A stretch of 64,000 nucleotides of DNA from Bacteroidetes bacterium GWF2_38_335 (GTDB taxonomy: Bacteria > Bacteroidota > Bacteroidia > Bacteroidales > GWF2-38-335). Numbering within the stretch: position 1 is the first letter of the stretch; every line of letters starts with the position of its first letter. A program made the translations under genes and the position numbers. The stretch covers positions 186,001 through 250,000 of the forward strand of contig MEOH01000022.1 of NCBI GenBank assembly GCA_001769535.1, in the 5' to 3' direction. Below, one piece after another: positions 34,709 through 43,201 of this stretch. The notes below the pieces were generated by a model, which saw only the letters and a list, made by a program, of their open reading frames with translations, was not told the origin of the DNA and made no database searches.

Positions 34709-35671
34709 ATGGAAGATCTGTACCTGAAATATTATCGGGAATTAAAGCTTGAGGTAGAAAAAACTTATAAAAAGACCTACCCTTCATGCGCTTTGCCAAT
34801 TGAGGAATGGAAAGGCCAGCAGATAGTAAATTTGCAGGAAGAGCTTATCAGCAGGGCAGGGGGCAGCATTTCAGAGAAATGGTTTTACACCCACATAAAA
34901 GGTGGTACCGGAAAAGTGCCGAGGACCGATATGCTCGAAATTCTTTCAAAGTACTGCGGATACAGAGGTTGGGAAGATTTTATTTCTAAAAAATCAGACA
35001 ATTCGCAGGAATTTCAGGAAATGCATCTGGCAGAAAAAGGAAAAAAAAGCAGAAAGAAAATCCATTTTCTTGCTTTGGCTCTCACTCTATCTGTGCTGCT
35101 GATTCTGGGTATTTTCTTTATATTTATTCCTTCAGAAAAAGTGATTCCTGAATATGTCTTTTGCTTTATTGATGCCGATAATAAAAAACCGGTCAGGGAC
35201 TCACTCATTGAAATTAATATCATTAAAGAAGGGGAATCAGGTTTTTATAAAAACTGTGATAAAAATGGTTGTTTCTCCCTTTCAACTGAAGCTGAAAAAA
35301 TCACTTTTATCGTAAAAGCGCCCTATTATAAAACCGATACTGTTGTCAGGGTTTTGAGCGGAAACGGGGGATCTGAAAAAATTAAGCTACACACCGACGA
35401 CTATGCCCTGATGATACATATTTTTTCTACCTCCAAAATAGAAGACTGGAAAAGAAGGCGCGCCCAGCTTGATGAAATGATTGCCGATAATGCGAAAATT
35501 ATTCAGGTGAGCAGCGACTACGATAACCACAGCATGGAATTATATAATAAAAGCGGGTTTATCAACAAAATGACAATTCCGGCTAAAAGTTTGAAAAATA
35601 TCAGGGTAATTGAAACAGTTTATGAAAAAGGTAAAATTTCTGTACTAAGATTTATGCAAATGTCCGAATGA
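34709..35671 (+). CDS. Unrecognised single-pass membrane protein
   Basis: I chose ATG 34709 over a GTG ten codons upstream. The 320-residue protein has a soluble N-terminal domain of about 100 residues (WKGQQIVNLQEEL, WFYTHIK, KVPRTDMLEILSKYCGY, WEDF). One transmembrane helix follows at about 117-140 (ALALTLSVLLILGIFFIFI), then a beta-rich part starting FCFIDADNKKPVRDSLIEI, which resembles a carboxypeptidase-regulatory-like fold. The N-terminal pattern (PR-D-L--LS-Y-GY--W--F) recurs, from memory, in other Bacteroidota signalling proteins, but I do not know its function. It overlaps the next gene by 4 bp, so the two are translationally coupled. The phased TGTAAA array sits just upstream. Confidence 0.75.
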   Translation: MEDLYLKYYRELKLEVEKTYKKTYPSCALPIEEWKGQQIVNLQEELISRAGGSISEKWFYTHIKGGTGKVPRTDMLEILSKYCGYRGWEDFISKKSDNSQEFQEMHLAEKGKKSRKKIHFLALALTLSVLLILGIFFIFIPSEKVIPEYVFCFIDADNKKPVRDSLIEINIIKEGESGFYKNCDKNGCFSLSTEAEKITFIVKAPYYKTDTVVRVLSGNGGSEKIKLHTDDYALMIHIFSTSKIEDWKRRRAQLDEMIADNAKIIQVSSDYDNHSMELYNKSGFINKMTIPAKSLKNIRVIETVYEKGKISVLRFMQMSE

Positions 35672-36297
35672 AAAGAAAGTTATTACATATTGCTATTATA
35701 TCTGTTCTTTCAGGACTGGTTTTTGCTTGTTCGGATTCCCGAAAAGAAAAGCAAATGCAGGAAGATAAAAAGGAAGCAGTGGCTGAAGAAGCAGAATGCA
35801 CCGAAGCAAAATATGCTTCAGACTCATCGGATATAATGGTTACCGAAGTGCTTTCAGACGATTATCTCCGGGATTTTGAAAACCGTGCCCTGCAAAAAAC
35901 ACAGGATTTGGCCTCTTACCTTGAAATCATCAGTGACTCAACTATAGACATATATCTCAGAGAACAAACTATTGAACAGGCTCTGGAATATTTCGATGAA
36001 AGTATCAGACCAACGGCTCAGGAAGTTTTAAAAAATATCCTTGACTTCCAACAGCCATTAATTTTATCTGTCAAAGAATTGGCAGTGGACGAGTCATTCA
36101 TCAGAAATAGTGATAATAGTTATTTTGGTAAAATATCCTTTAAATCGAAGGTTCCGCTTTCATTTTTCACTCAGGGTGGAGAAAAACAATCGCAGTTTGA
36201 AGTACAAATTATTCTCAAACAGGTTGAGAAAGATTTTGGTGGTGAAAAGGAACTTGTATGGGAAGTGTTTCTGGGAGAGGTTTCTGCGAAAAAATAA
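35668..36297 (+). CDS. Unrecognised lipoprotein coupled to the upstream membrane protein
   Basis: The 209-residue protein starts at an ATGA overlap with the preceding stop codon. It has a lipoprotein signal (LSGLVFAC, Cys21), a charged linker rich in Glu and Lys, a helical segment (ISDSTIDIYLREQTIEQALEYFDES), and a C-terminal beta region ending GGEKELVWEVFLGEVSAKK. No named family is recognised. Coupling with the gene before it suggests a two-part envelope complex. The divergent VWA lipoprotein may belong to the same system, because all three share one upstream region. Confidence 0.7.
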   Translation: MKRKLLHIAIISVLSGLVFACSDSRKEKQMQEDKKEAVAEEAECTEAKYASDSSDIMVTEVLSDDYLRDFENRALQKTQDLASYLEIISDSTIDIYLREQTIEQALEYFDESIRPTAQEVLKNILDFQQPLILSVKELAVDESFIRNSDNSYFGKISFKSKVPLSFFTQGGEKQSQFEVQIILKQVEKDFGGEKELVWEVFLGEVSAKK

Positions 36298-36465
36298 ATT
36301 TTCCCTGTTAATATAGATTTATGAACTTTCATACTTTGAAAACTTTCACCCAATTACTTGTCTGTTTTTCTAAAATGTCGTAATTTCGAATATCAAAAAT
36401 TTATTGATACAATTTGATTCCTGAATAAGTTTTTGTTTTTGTTCAATTTGAAAAATTACAATGAA

Positions 36466-37674
36466 ATGCAGGAAAAAACTACACCATTTACAAAAGAAGC
36501 TCTACTGCCACAGGAAGAAAAACTTGAAATTTTAAAAAAGAAAAAACAACTGATTATCGGTGTTCCAAAAGAAACCCATCCAGATGAAGGAAGGGTGGCG
36601 ATTACACCGCTGGGGGTTGAGGTGCTGGTAAATAACGGACATAAAGTATTGATCGAATCGCGTGCCGGTAAATCGGCAAATTTTGATGACCTCGATTACA
36701 GTGATAAAGGTGCTGATGTTACTGAAAACAAAGCTGAAGTATACCAGTGCGATATCATTATCAAGGTGGCACCATTTACACAGGAGGAAATTAACCTGTT
36801 CAAGGGTAACCAGATTGTTATTTCAGCCACACATATTGCTGCTCAGGACGAAAATTTTATTCTGGGATTAATCAAAAAGCGTGTTTCTGCCATCGGGTTT
36901 GAATATCTGAAAGACAGAAATGACTGCTTTCCGGTTATCCGTTCCATGAGCGAAATTGCAGGAAAAACATCGGTGCTTATTGCCGCAGAGTACCTTAGTA
37001 ATGTCCATGACGGAAAAGGTGAGATGCTGGGCGGAATTACCGGTATTAACCCAACCGAAGTTGTAATTCTGGGCGCAGGGACTGCCGGAGAATATGCTGC
37101 ACGTGCAGCAATGGGTCTCGGTGCACTGGTTAAAGTTTTTGATGCTTCTGTTTTTAAACTCCGAAGACTGCAATCGAATTTGGGACAGGTAATTTTTACC
37201 TCCGTCATGCAGCCAAAAGTCTTGCTGAATGCACTAAAATCGGCCGATGTGGCTATTGGCGCCATCAGGCAGGGTGACCCGGCATCAAAATATATGGTTT
37301 CCGAAGATGTGGTCAGGCAAATGAAACGTGGCTCAATCATTGTTGACATCAGTATAGATCAGGGAGGCTGCTTTGAAACCTCCAGACTCACTACCCACAG
37401 CAATCCGGTTTACAGAGAGTATGGTGTGATTCATTATTGTGTACCCAACTGTGCTTCGCGGGTTGCCCGCACTGCGTCATATGCCCTGAGTAATATTTTT
37501 GTGCCCATGCTGCTTGAACTTGCTGAGTCGGGCGACCTGAAAACATATATCAGGGAAAAACCCTGGATGAGAAGCGGTATATATGTTTATAACGGTATCC
37601 TTACCAACAGTCATATTGGCGATTTGTTCGATATACAGGCAAAAGACATTGACTTATTACTTGCTGCATTTTAA
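36466..37674 (+). CDS. ald: Alanine dehydrogenase
   Basis: The enzyme interconverts L-alanine and pyruvate plus ammonia with NAD. I chose ATG 36466 over a TTG eleven codons upstream. The 402-residue protein shows the substrate region IGVPKETHPDEGRVAITP, SMSEIAGKTSV, the nucleotide-binding VVILGAGTAGEYAARAAMGLG, and RGSIIVDISIDQGGCFETS, HYCVPNCASRVARTAS. The N-terminal extension of about 35 residues is common in Bacteroidota members. It lies 168 bp after the previous gene, so it probably has its own promoter. The closest candidate is a TACAATTTG at about 36410-36418, with three bases instead of two between TA and TTTG. Confidence 0.95.
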   Translation: MQEKTTPFTKEALLPQEEKLEILKKKKQLIIGVPKETHPDEGRVAITPLGVEVLVNNGHKVLIESRAGKSANFDDLDYSDKGADVTENKAEVYQCDIIIKVAPFTQEEINLFKGNQIVISATHIAAQDENFILGLIKKRVSAIGFEYLKDRNDCFPVIRSMSEIAGKTSVLIAAEYLSNVHDGKGEMLGGITGINPTEVVILGAGTAGEYAARAAMGLGALVKVFDASVFKLRRLQSNLGQVIFTSVMQPKVLLNALKSADVAIGAIRQGDPASKYMVSEDVVRQMKRGSIIVDISIDQGGCFETSRLTTHSNPVYREYGVIHYCVPNCASRVARTASYALSNIFVPMLLELAESGDLKTYIREKPWMRSGIYVYNGILTNSHIGDLFDIQAKDIDLLLAAF

Positions 37675-37680
37675 TCCATT

Positions 37681-39060
37681 ATGAAGTATTTATTTTCTGT
37701 AATAATTACGGTTTTCCTGTTTCAGTGCAATTATAGCCAGGGACACAAAATAAAGATTAAAATAAACAACCTTCGGGATACTTCAGTTTTATTTGGGTAT
37801 CATTTCAGGGACAAGCTGTACATGCTTGATTCAGTGAAATTAAATTCAAAGGGAATCGGCTATGTGACAGGTGAAAAAGCTTTAATACCCGGTCAGTACT
37901 TTCTTTACTTTCCAAACACAAAATCATTTGATATCCTGATTGATGAAGACCAGAAGTTTTTTATCAGAAACAATGCAGATGAGTTTGTAAGTGAATTTAA
38001 AGCCAAGGGATCTGTTTCCAATAAACTTATGGCAGCTTTTTATAAGAAAATAGATGAATCGAACAAAGATATCAATCGGATAAGACTGCTTCAAACATTG
38101 ACAAAAAATGCCGACTCTGTAAAAATTTATAAAGCGGAGCTTGATAAGAAATTTGACGAACAAAGAAAACTACAGGCCGAGATATTAGCCGGCGACAGTA
38201 AAATATTTTTCTACAGTTGGATGAAGTCCTCCTTTGAGCCACCCCTCCCTGAAAACATCAGTAAGAAAGATACCGCAGCTATTTTGGGCTATTACAGGGA
38301 CCATTATCTCGATAACATTGATTTTTCAGATAATCGGCTCATACGTACCGATAACCTTTACCGAATGATCAACCAGTATCTCACAAATATTATTTTTCCC
38401 CATTACGACTCAATAAACAGGGCGGTGGACCAAATCATCGAAAAGGCATCACCGGATAAGGAAATGAAACAGTTTATAACTGAACACATGATGGGTTATT
38501 TTGCAGTTTCAAAATATATGACACACAAAAACGTGTTTGTACATCTTGCTGAAAAATACTATTTTACGGGTATTGCCGATTGGGTTGAGGAGGAAAAACT
38601 AAAAAAGATTCGGGAAAGGGTACAATCAATAAAACCCACCATGGTTGACCAGATTGCTCCCGACCTTGAGGTTTTCAGAAACGACATGTCACCTTTTAGT
38701 CTGCACGAACTGGTAGCCGATTACACCATACTTTTTATTTACGAACCCGAATGTGGACATTGCAGGGAAGCAACGCCTCAGATAAAGAAAATTGCTGAGG
38801 ATTACTGGAGCAAAGGTGTAGAGGTTTTTGCCATGTATTCTCTGATTGATAAACCAGAATGGGATAAATTCATTGAGGAGCAGGGACTTGAAGAATGGAA
38901 TAATGTTTTTGACCCCTACCGTACCACAAACTTTTATGATCTTTATAATGTAATTACCACTCCTAGGATATTTTTGCTTGATAAGGATAAAAAAATAATA
39001 TTAAGTGATGTGGGCGTTGAACAGATAAGGGATTTCTTAAAGCTCACCTTTAAAAAGTAA
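37681..39060 (+). CDS. Periplasmic thioredoxin-like (TlpA/DUF4369-type) protein
   Basis: The 459-residue protein has a signal peptide (FLFQCNYSQG, perhaps a lipobox at Cys16). A DUF4369-like beta domain follows (INNLRDTSVLFGYHF, LIPGQYFLYFPN), then a helical middle part and a C-terminal thioredoxin fold with active site CGHC at 358-361 (YEPECGHCREATPQIKK) and a cis-Pro in TTPRIFLLD. It probably acts in periplasmic disulfide reduction or cytochrome maturation. It starts 6 bp after ald, so it may be cotranscribed with it. Confidence 0.88.
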   Translation: MKYLFSVIITVFLFQCNYSQGHKIKIKINNLRDTSVLFGYHFRDKLYMLDSVKLNSKGIGYVTGEKALIPGQYFLYFPNTKSFDILIDEDQKFFIRNNADEFVSEFKAKGSVSNKLMAAFYKKIDESNKDINRIRLLQTLTKNADSVKIYKAELDKKFDEQRKLQAEILAGDSKIFFYSWMKSSFEPPLPENISKKDTAAILGYYRDHYLDNIDFSDNRLIRTDNLYRMINQYLTNIIFPHYDSINRAVDQIIEKASPDKEMKQFITEHMMGYFAVSKYMTHKNVFVHLAEKYYFTGIADWVEEEKLKKIRERVQSIKPTMVDQIAPDLEVFRNDMSPFSLHELVADYTILFIYEPECGHCREATPQIKKIAEDYWSKGVEVFAMYSLIDKPEWDKFIEEQGLEEWNNVFDPYRTTNFYDLYNVITTPRIFLLDKDKKIILSDVGVEQIRDFLKLTFKK

Positions 39061-39099
39061 TAATATACTGGTTTATATAAATAAAAACTTTAAAATAAT

Positions 39100-39253
39100 C
39101 GTCATTGCGAAGAGCTTGATCAAGTTAATCGGTTATAAGAGATGGCTATGCGAAGAAGCAATCTCCCATTCAAAGACAAAGAATCGATAAGGAGATTGCT
39201 TCGTTGCAATTATTAATTGAAGAGCGAGGTTTACATAGATGCTCGCAAAGACG
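39100..39253. repeat. Intergenic palindromic repeat element
   Basis: Outer arms CGTCATTGCGA (39100-39110) and TCGCAAAGACG (39243-39253), and inner arms GCGAAGAAGCAATCTCC (39150-39166) and GGAGATTGCTTCGTTGC (39191-39207), are inverted near-copies. The words match a dispersed intergenic repeat widely seen in bacterial draft genomes (GTCATTGCGA...GAAGCAATCTC). It is a different family from the element at 5024. Confidence 0.75.
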
Positions 39254-39271
39254 GTTTGTATAAGGTTTTTT

Positions 39272-39697
39272 TTATTTCAGAATAAACCTTAATTCGTGGT
39301 CTTTATACATTGATCCGTCGTTTTTGTCGATTAACCAAAGTTCATCTCCTGATAAACGGTCAATAGTGTAATTTTCGTGAGTGGTTACAACACCAATGCC
39401 CAAATCAGTTGTATAGGTAAGGGTTAAGTTTGCACCGTCAATCTCTCTGGTTCCGGTGGTGGTTGTAATAAAAGTTTTTTCAAAAGCGCCTTCTTTTGTA
39501 AATGAAAATGTGAAAACAGGAATATAGCTTTCTTCTTTGCCGTCTTCATCATATATTTTATAAAGCGTCCAGTCTTTGCTTATTTTTGATTTGGCAGATA
39601 AAATACTGATTTTTGGTCCGTCTTCATATTTAGTGCATCCCGAAAAGATCAATGAAAAGGCAGCAAAAGCAATTGTAATTAAAAATAGGTTTCTCAT
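39272..39697 (-). CDS. Small KYEDGP-type lipoprotein, paralog 1
   Basis: The start at ATG 39697 gives a lipoprotein signal with Cys21 (SLIFSGC). The longer frame to 39772 adds a non-signal extension. The 141-residue protein begins its mature part CTKYEDGPKISILSAKSKI and ends with LSGDELWLIDKN...HELRFIL. The conserved start, an IxRLxxxELW motif and the beta-rich middle place it with four neighbours and resemble lipocalin-like lipoproteins of Bacteroidota. A terminator at 39841 separates it from the other four, so it has its own transcript. Confidence 0.8.
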   Translation of the reverse strand: MRNLFLITIAFAAFSLIFSGCTKYEDGPKISILSAKSKISKDWTLYKIYDEDGKEESYIPVFTFSFTKEGAFEKTFITTTTGTREIDGANLTLTYTTDLGIGVVTTHENYTIDRLSGDELWLIDKNDGSMYKDHELRFILK

Positions 39698-39840
39698 AAC
39701 TTGTGTTTTAAATTTCATCAATAATAACAAATATTTGTAAAAGTTGTTTTCAATTTTATTAATATACACCAAAATCAGGATTGTCCCTAATGAAGTTTTT
39801 AAAAATCGAAAAAAGTTTGGGATAAGAAGTTGAAATAATA

Positions 39841-39866
39841 AAAAAGCCTGCGAGTGCAGGCTTTTT
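39841..39866 (-). terminator. Terminator after the lipoprotein run
   Basis: AAAAAGCCTGC and GCAGGCTTTTT form an 11-bp stem with loop GAGT, with T runs on both strands. It lies just beyond the stop codon of the minus-strand gene at 39877. Confidence 0.85.
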
Positions 39867-39876
39867 TTTATAGTTG

Positions 39877-40650
39877 TTATTTTTTCTCGAATGTCAGAAT
39901 CATTTCATATGATTCAACAGTTTTATCGGTACTTGTATAATCGAAAGAACCGGTTGAATGGTAAGTTGAATTTGAAGTAGAGGAGTAAGAGTATTTAAGT
40001 TTCAATTCCTTGGAAGAAAGTCTTAACACATCATAGGTTCCCATTTCTTCAATAACAATGGTTGATTTATTTTTTCCGCTATTACCCCAATACCAAAGGC
40101 TTTCCTCTGTATCAGTGTCAGATGAGGTGTAGTCAGTTTCAATAGTTTCGTTATAAGTACCATCAGTTTTTCCACCTCCATAAGGATTTGAAAATGAAAA
40201 ACTGGTTCCTGAATTGGCAGGACTTGATGAGATAACAAATGTTCCGGCAGTGGTATTTTGTGTTGCTCCATTAGTTGTAATTACTGAGCCATTCTTGTCA
40301 AAAGTCATACTGTAGGTTGCAGGTTCATAATATGTGTGAACAGTTCTGCAGGTTACAGTTTCATCTGAAATGGAGGTGAAGTCGGTTGTTTCGACATATT
40401 TAAATTTTGAACCGTCATAAGTAATTATTGTTGTATAAGTTTCCCTATCGGTATCAGTAGGCTTGTAAGTGGCTGTTGATTCATCAGTTCCGGTTTGAGT
40501 TCCTTCAACTGATTTCAGCACCCATTCGCCTTCCAGACGACCATCTCTTGATTTTAAAGATAAGAATGGATCATCTTCACCTTTTTTACAACTGTTTAAA
40601 ACAGGGGCAATAATCATTGCCACCAAAATGTAAGTTAGAATTTTTTTCAT
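39877..40650 (-). CDS. KYEDGP-related lipoprotein, paralog 2 (longest)
   Basis: The 257-residue protein has a lipobox (PVLNSC, Cys21) and a mature start CKKGEDDPFLSLKSRDGRLEGEWVLK. That start aligns with the shorter neighbours but is more diverged. The middle is very rich in Thr and Ser and probably forms beta strands. The end again carries VLRLSSKELKLKYSYS. It is an enlarged member of the array. It is 47 bp downstream of paralog 3 and upstream of the terminator. Function unknown. Confidence 0.8.
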   Translation of the reverse strand: MKKILTYILVAMIIAPVLNSCKKGEDDPFLSLKSRDGRLEGEWVLKSVEGTQTGTDESTATYKPTDTDRETYTTIITYDGSKFKYVETTDFTSISDETVTCRTVHTYYEPATYSMTFDKNGSVITTNGATQNTTAGTFVISSSPANSGTSFSFSNPYGGGKTDGTYNETIETDYTSSDTDTEESLWYWGNSGKNKSTIVIEEMGTYDVLRLSSKELKLKYSYSSTSNSTYHSTGSFDYTSTDKTVESYEMILTFEKK

Positions 40651-40697
40651 GTTTTTATTATTTTATTGGTTAAATCGCCTAAAGGAAGGCTGTTAAA

Positions 40698-41183
40698 TTA
40701 ATTTCTCTTAAAATGAATTTCAGTTTCCACATTACCGCCATCTTCAACTTCGGTATATGAAAACCACATTTCCTTATTTGTTAGTCTGGTTATGGTAAAC
40801 CATTCATTCCAATCTTGCCAGGTACTTGAGGTTTCATTATACAAGCGGGTTCTGATATTTTCCTTTTTATCATCGAATTCCCATTCCATTTGAATTTCGT
40901 CGGCCTCAAATACAAAAGGCACATCATCAATTACCAATGTATATTCATCATTTACAAAAGCACCCGAACCATCTTTTTCAAAAACGTAACGACAATTTTG
41001 CTGATAAACGTTTAGCGAATCCTCCACGCCGTTTGTATAGCTTTTTTCGATTACCCATTCTCCGGCAACCCGGCCTTTTTTTGATCTCAGACTCATGCCC
41101 GGACCATCTTCATATTTTCCGCAACTTGACAGTATTAGTGTAATTGCAGCTGCAATAATTGAAATATTTAATATTTTTTTCAT
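40698..41183 (-). CDS. KYEDGP-type lipoprotein, paralog 3
   Basis: ATG 41183 gives a lipobox (LILSSC, Cys21); the longer frame runs into the upstream gene. The 161-residue protein reads CGKYEDGPGMSLRSKKGRV, then GEWVIEKSY, and ends ITRLTNKEMWFSYTE. The start codon lies one base after the stop codon of paralog 4, so translation is probably coupled. Lipocalin-like fold inferred from size and beta pattern; no ligand known. Confidence 0.82.
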   Translation of the reverse strand: MKKILNISIIAAAITLILSSCGKYEDGPGMSLRSKKGRVAGEWVIEKSYTNGVEDSLNVYQQNCRYVFEKDGSGAFVNDEYTLVIDDVPFVFEADEIQMEWEFDDKKENIRTRLYNETSSTWQDWNEWFTITRLTNKEMWFSYTEVEDGGNVETEIHFKRN

Positions 41184-41184
41184 T

Positions 41185-41655
41185 TTATTTGGTTTTGTAA
41201 TGTAATTCATACAGTATGGTACTACTGCCATCTTCTTCGGTGTATTTTAACCACATTTCGTTTTCAGTAAGTCTGATAATATCAACCCAAATTTCCCAGT
41301 CAGAGTCTCCTTCATACTTGGTTCTGATTTGTTCCTTATTTTCACTTAATTCCCATACCAGGTTAATTTCACTGGCAGCCATGGTTAACTCAGCTCCGCT
41401 GACAGTGTATTTAAATTCGTCGTTACCTGATTTGCCGGTGCCATCTTTTTTTAATTCAAGAAAAAAGTATGAATTGAAGGGGCTCAACTCTTTCTCTTCC
41501 CCATTTTCATACTCCTTTTCCATTACCCATAAATTATCAATACGGGCGCTTTTTGATCTTAAGCTAAAACCAGGGCCTTCTTCATATTTTCCACAGTTTT
41601 GAAAGACCAGAGCTACAATTGAAAGGATTAATATGGGTTTGATTAAATTTTTCAT
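41185..41655 (-). CDS. KYEDGP-type lipoprotein, paralog 4
   Basis: ATG 41655 gives a lipobox (ALVFQNC, Cys21). The 156-residue protein begins CGKYEEGPGFSLRSKSARI and ends IIRLTENEMWLKYTEEDG. It closely matches paralogs 3 and 5. Between it and paralog 5 there is a 174-bp spacer with a long perfect hairpin at 41741. Confidence 0.82.
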   Translation of the reverse strand: MKNLIKPILILSIVALVFQNCGKYEEGPGFSLRSKSARIDNLWVMEKEYENGEEKELSPFNSYFFLELKKDGTGKSGNDEFKYTVSGAELTMAASEINLVWELSENKEQIRTKYEGDSDWEIWVDIIRLTENEMWLKYTEEDGSSTILYELHYKTK

Positions 41656-41740
41656 GACGACCTGAATCAAATAGAAAGGAAATGGGTTAATGTTTTTTTT
41701 AAATTCTTTTCAAAGGATGTAGCATTTTTACTGATGAAAA

Positions 41741-41791
41741 TCCTTGAAAATCTGATTTCCTATAAGAACAGGCAAATCAGATTTTCAAGGA
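41741..41791. other. Perfect 18-bp stem-loop between lipoprotein genes
   Basis: An 18-bp arm at 41741-41758 pairs perfectly with 41774-41791 over a 15-base loop. It lies between the coding regions of paralogs 5 and 4 on the minus strand. No T run follows on that strand, so it may stabilise or process the mRNA rather than terminate it. Confidence 0.7.
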
Positions 41792-41829
41792 TAAACCGGG
41801 TAGCCTAAAATATGAAGGCTATTTCCAAT

Positions 41830-42300
41830 TTATTTTTTCACATAATGTACTTCATAAACAGAAGTTACACCGCCAAATTCTTCAGTGTCCTTTGTCCAAA
41901 GTTCATTTTCTTTAAGGCGTGTAATTTCAGTGTAATCTCCCCAATCAGACCATGCATCACCAAATTTCATTCTGGTTCTGATTTTCAAGTTATCTTCATC
42001 AAATTCCCATTCAATTTCTGCTTCACCTCCGGCTACAGCATTTCCTTCGCTATCGGTATGAGCTTCGACAATATATTTTCCTGTACCGTCTTTTTCAAGA
42101 GCCATGATATAATATTGTTCATCACCATCAAGGGTTTGTTCAGTATCATTGAAATAAGTTTTTTCAACAACCCATTCTGCAGCAACTCTTGCTTTTTTTG
42201 ATTTCAGACTAATTTTTGGTCCGTCTTCATATTTGCCACAACTCGAAAAAATAATTGCAACACCGGCTAATAAAACAGCGATAGATAATAACTTTTTCAT
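41830..42300 (-). CDS. KYEDGP-type lipoprotein, paralog 5
   Basis: This first gene of the array encodes 156 residues with a lipobox (AIIFSSC, Cys21), mature start CGKYEDGPKISLKSKKARV, and ending ITRLKENELWTKDTEEFG. In the upstream region TATTTTTA, one base from TAnnTTTG, lies about 35 bp before the ATG. Paralogs 5-4-3-2 run on one strand to the terminator at 39841. The array probably arose by tandem duplication of one lipocalin-like lipoprotein. Confidence 0.82.
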   Translation of the reverse strand: MKKLLSIAVLLAGVAIIFSSCGKYEDGPKISLKSKKARVAAEWVVEKTYFNDTEQTLDGDEQYYIMALEKDGTGKYIVEAHTDSEGNAVAGGEAEIEWEFDEDNLKIRTRMKFGDAWSDWGDYTEITRLKENELWTKDTEEFGGVTSVYEVHYVKK

Positions 42301-42416
42301 AAAAATAAATTTTTGGTTTATAATAAGGTAAAAATAGAATAAAATACTTAATCGAATAAGATGATATAGCAGAAAAATTGTAATTAATTGTTAAAATGAC
42401 CATTGGCTTTGATAAA

Positions 42417-42456
42417 CAACAAAAAAAAGCGCAGTAATCTGCGCTTTTTTTTGTTG
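42417..42456 (-). terminator. Terminator between the hydrolase and the lipoprotein array
   Basis: GCGCAG and CTGCGC form the core of an 18-bp stem extended by A/T runs and CAAC/GTTG ends, with loop TAAT. T runs exist on both sides. It lies 13 bp beyond the stop codon of the minus-strand hydrolase gene. Confidence 0.88.
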
Positions 42457-42468
42457 TTTTCTTTGAAA

Positions 42469-43200
42469 TTATTTCAATTTTCTGAAAAACATCAGCAATT
42501 CGAGCCAGTATTCATCGCTTGAATCACATTCGTCGGTAAGGCTTTTTGTGCCATAAGCACCCTCACCCTTCATGGGCTTGAAAATAGTTTTATATTCACT
42601 TGAAACATTCACAAAAAGTTCAAGCATGTAAGGATATTCCTTTACAGAGGAGGCAACAAAAACAGGCTTTTTCAATCCTTTGATTTCATATTTTATTTCG
42701 GTGTCGGGAAGGAAAAATTCTCCCGGACTAAAAGCTACCACTGCTTTAATTTTAGGGTTTCCCTTAGCAGTTTTCAGACATAAGGATGCAGAAAAGGAAC
42801 TGCCAAATAAAATAACCTCTCTGTAATTTTTATAAAAAATATAATCAATGGCAGCCAGGATATCATTTTGGGTGTCTTCAAGACCGCAGGGCACTTTTTT
42901 TTCTTTTGCTTTTTCAGCGGTTTCGTTTTTAACAAAATTTGATTCCTCACCGTTTCTCAGGTCAACAGCCAGACAGTTATATCCCAGTTTTACAAGGCGT
43001 TTGGCAAGGACATTATATTCTCCGCGACTGCCTCCAACCTGATGAAACAAAATGATGTAAGGATAGTTTTTGTCAATTTCATAAAGATCAGCGGTAATTT
43101 CAAGACTATCAATAGAATAAAAGGTAACTTTCTCCTGGGCATTTGATATAACCGGAGCCAGAAAAATTAAAAAACACAATATTTTAAAAAGTACCTTCAT
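42469..43200 (-). CDS. Exported alpha/beta hydrolase, dienelactone-hydrolase-like
   Basis: ATG 43200 gives a signal peptide (LIFLAPVISNAQ). The 243-residue protein has the alpha/beta-hydrolase order: IILFHQVGGSRGEY (oxyanion strand), YNCLAVDLRNG, nucleophile elbow LFGSSFSASL, and PVFVASSVKEYP. The region expected to hold the catalytic His reads KGEGAYGTKSL, where relatives have a His in a GxHG-like turn. The enzyme may therefore be inactive or use another His. It starts one base after the atpC stop, so it is the last gene of the atpD-atpC transcript. Confidence 0.82.
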   Translation of the reverse strand: MKVLFKILCFLIFLAPVISNAQEKVTFYSIDSLEITADLYEIDKNYPYIILFHQVGGSRGEYNVLAKRLVKLGYNCLAVDLRNGEESNFVKNETAEKAKEKKVPCGLEDTQNDILAAIDYIFYKNYREVILFGSSFSASLCLKTAKGNPKIKAVVAFSPGEFFLPDTEIKYEIKGLKKPVFVASSVKEYPYMLELFVNVSSEYKTIFKPMKGEGAYGTKSLTDECDSSDEYWLELLMFFRKLK

Positions 43201-43201
43201 A

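Noticed and set aside
36843-37349. 168-codon ORF antisense to ald
   Set aside because: It is a shadow of the alanine dehydrogenase frame, Ser/Pro-rich without motifs.
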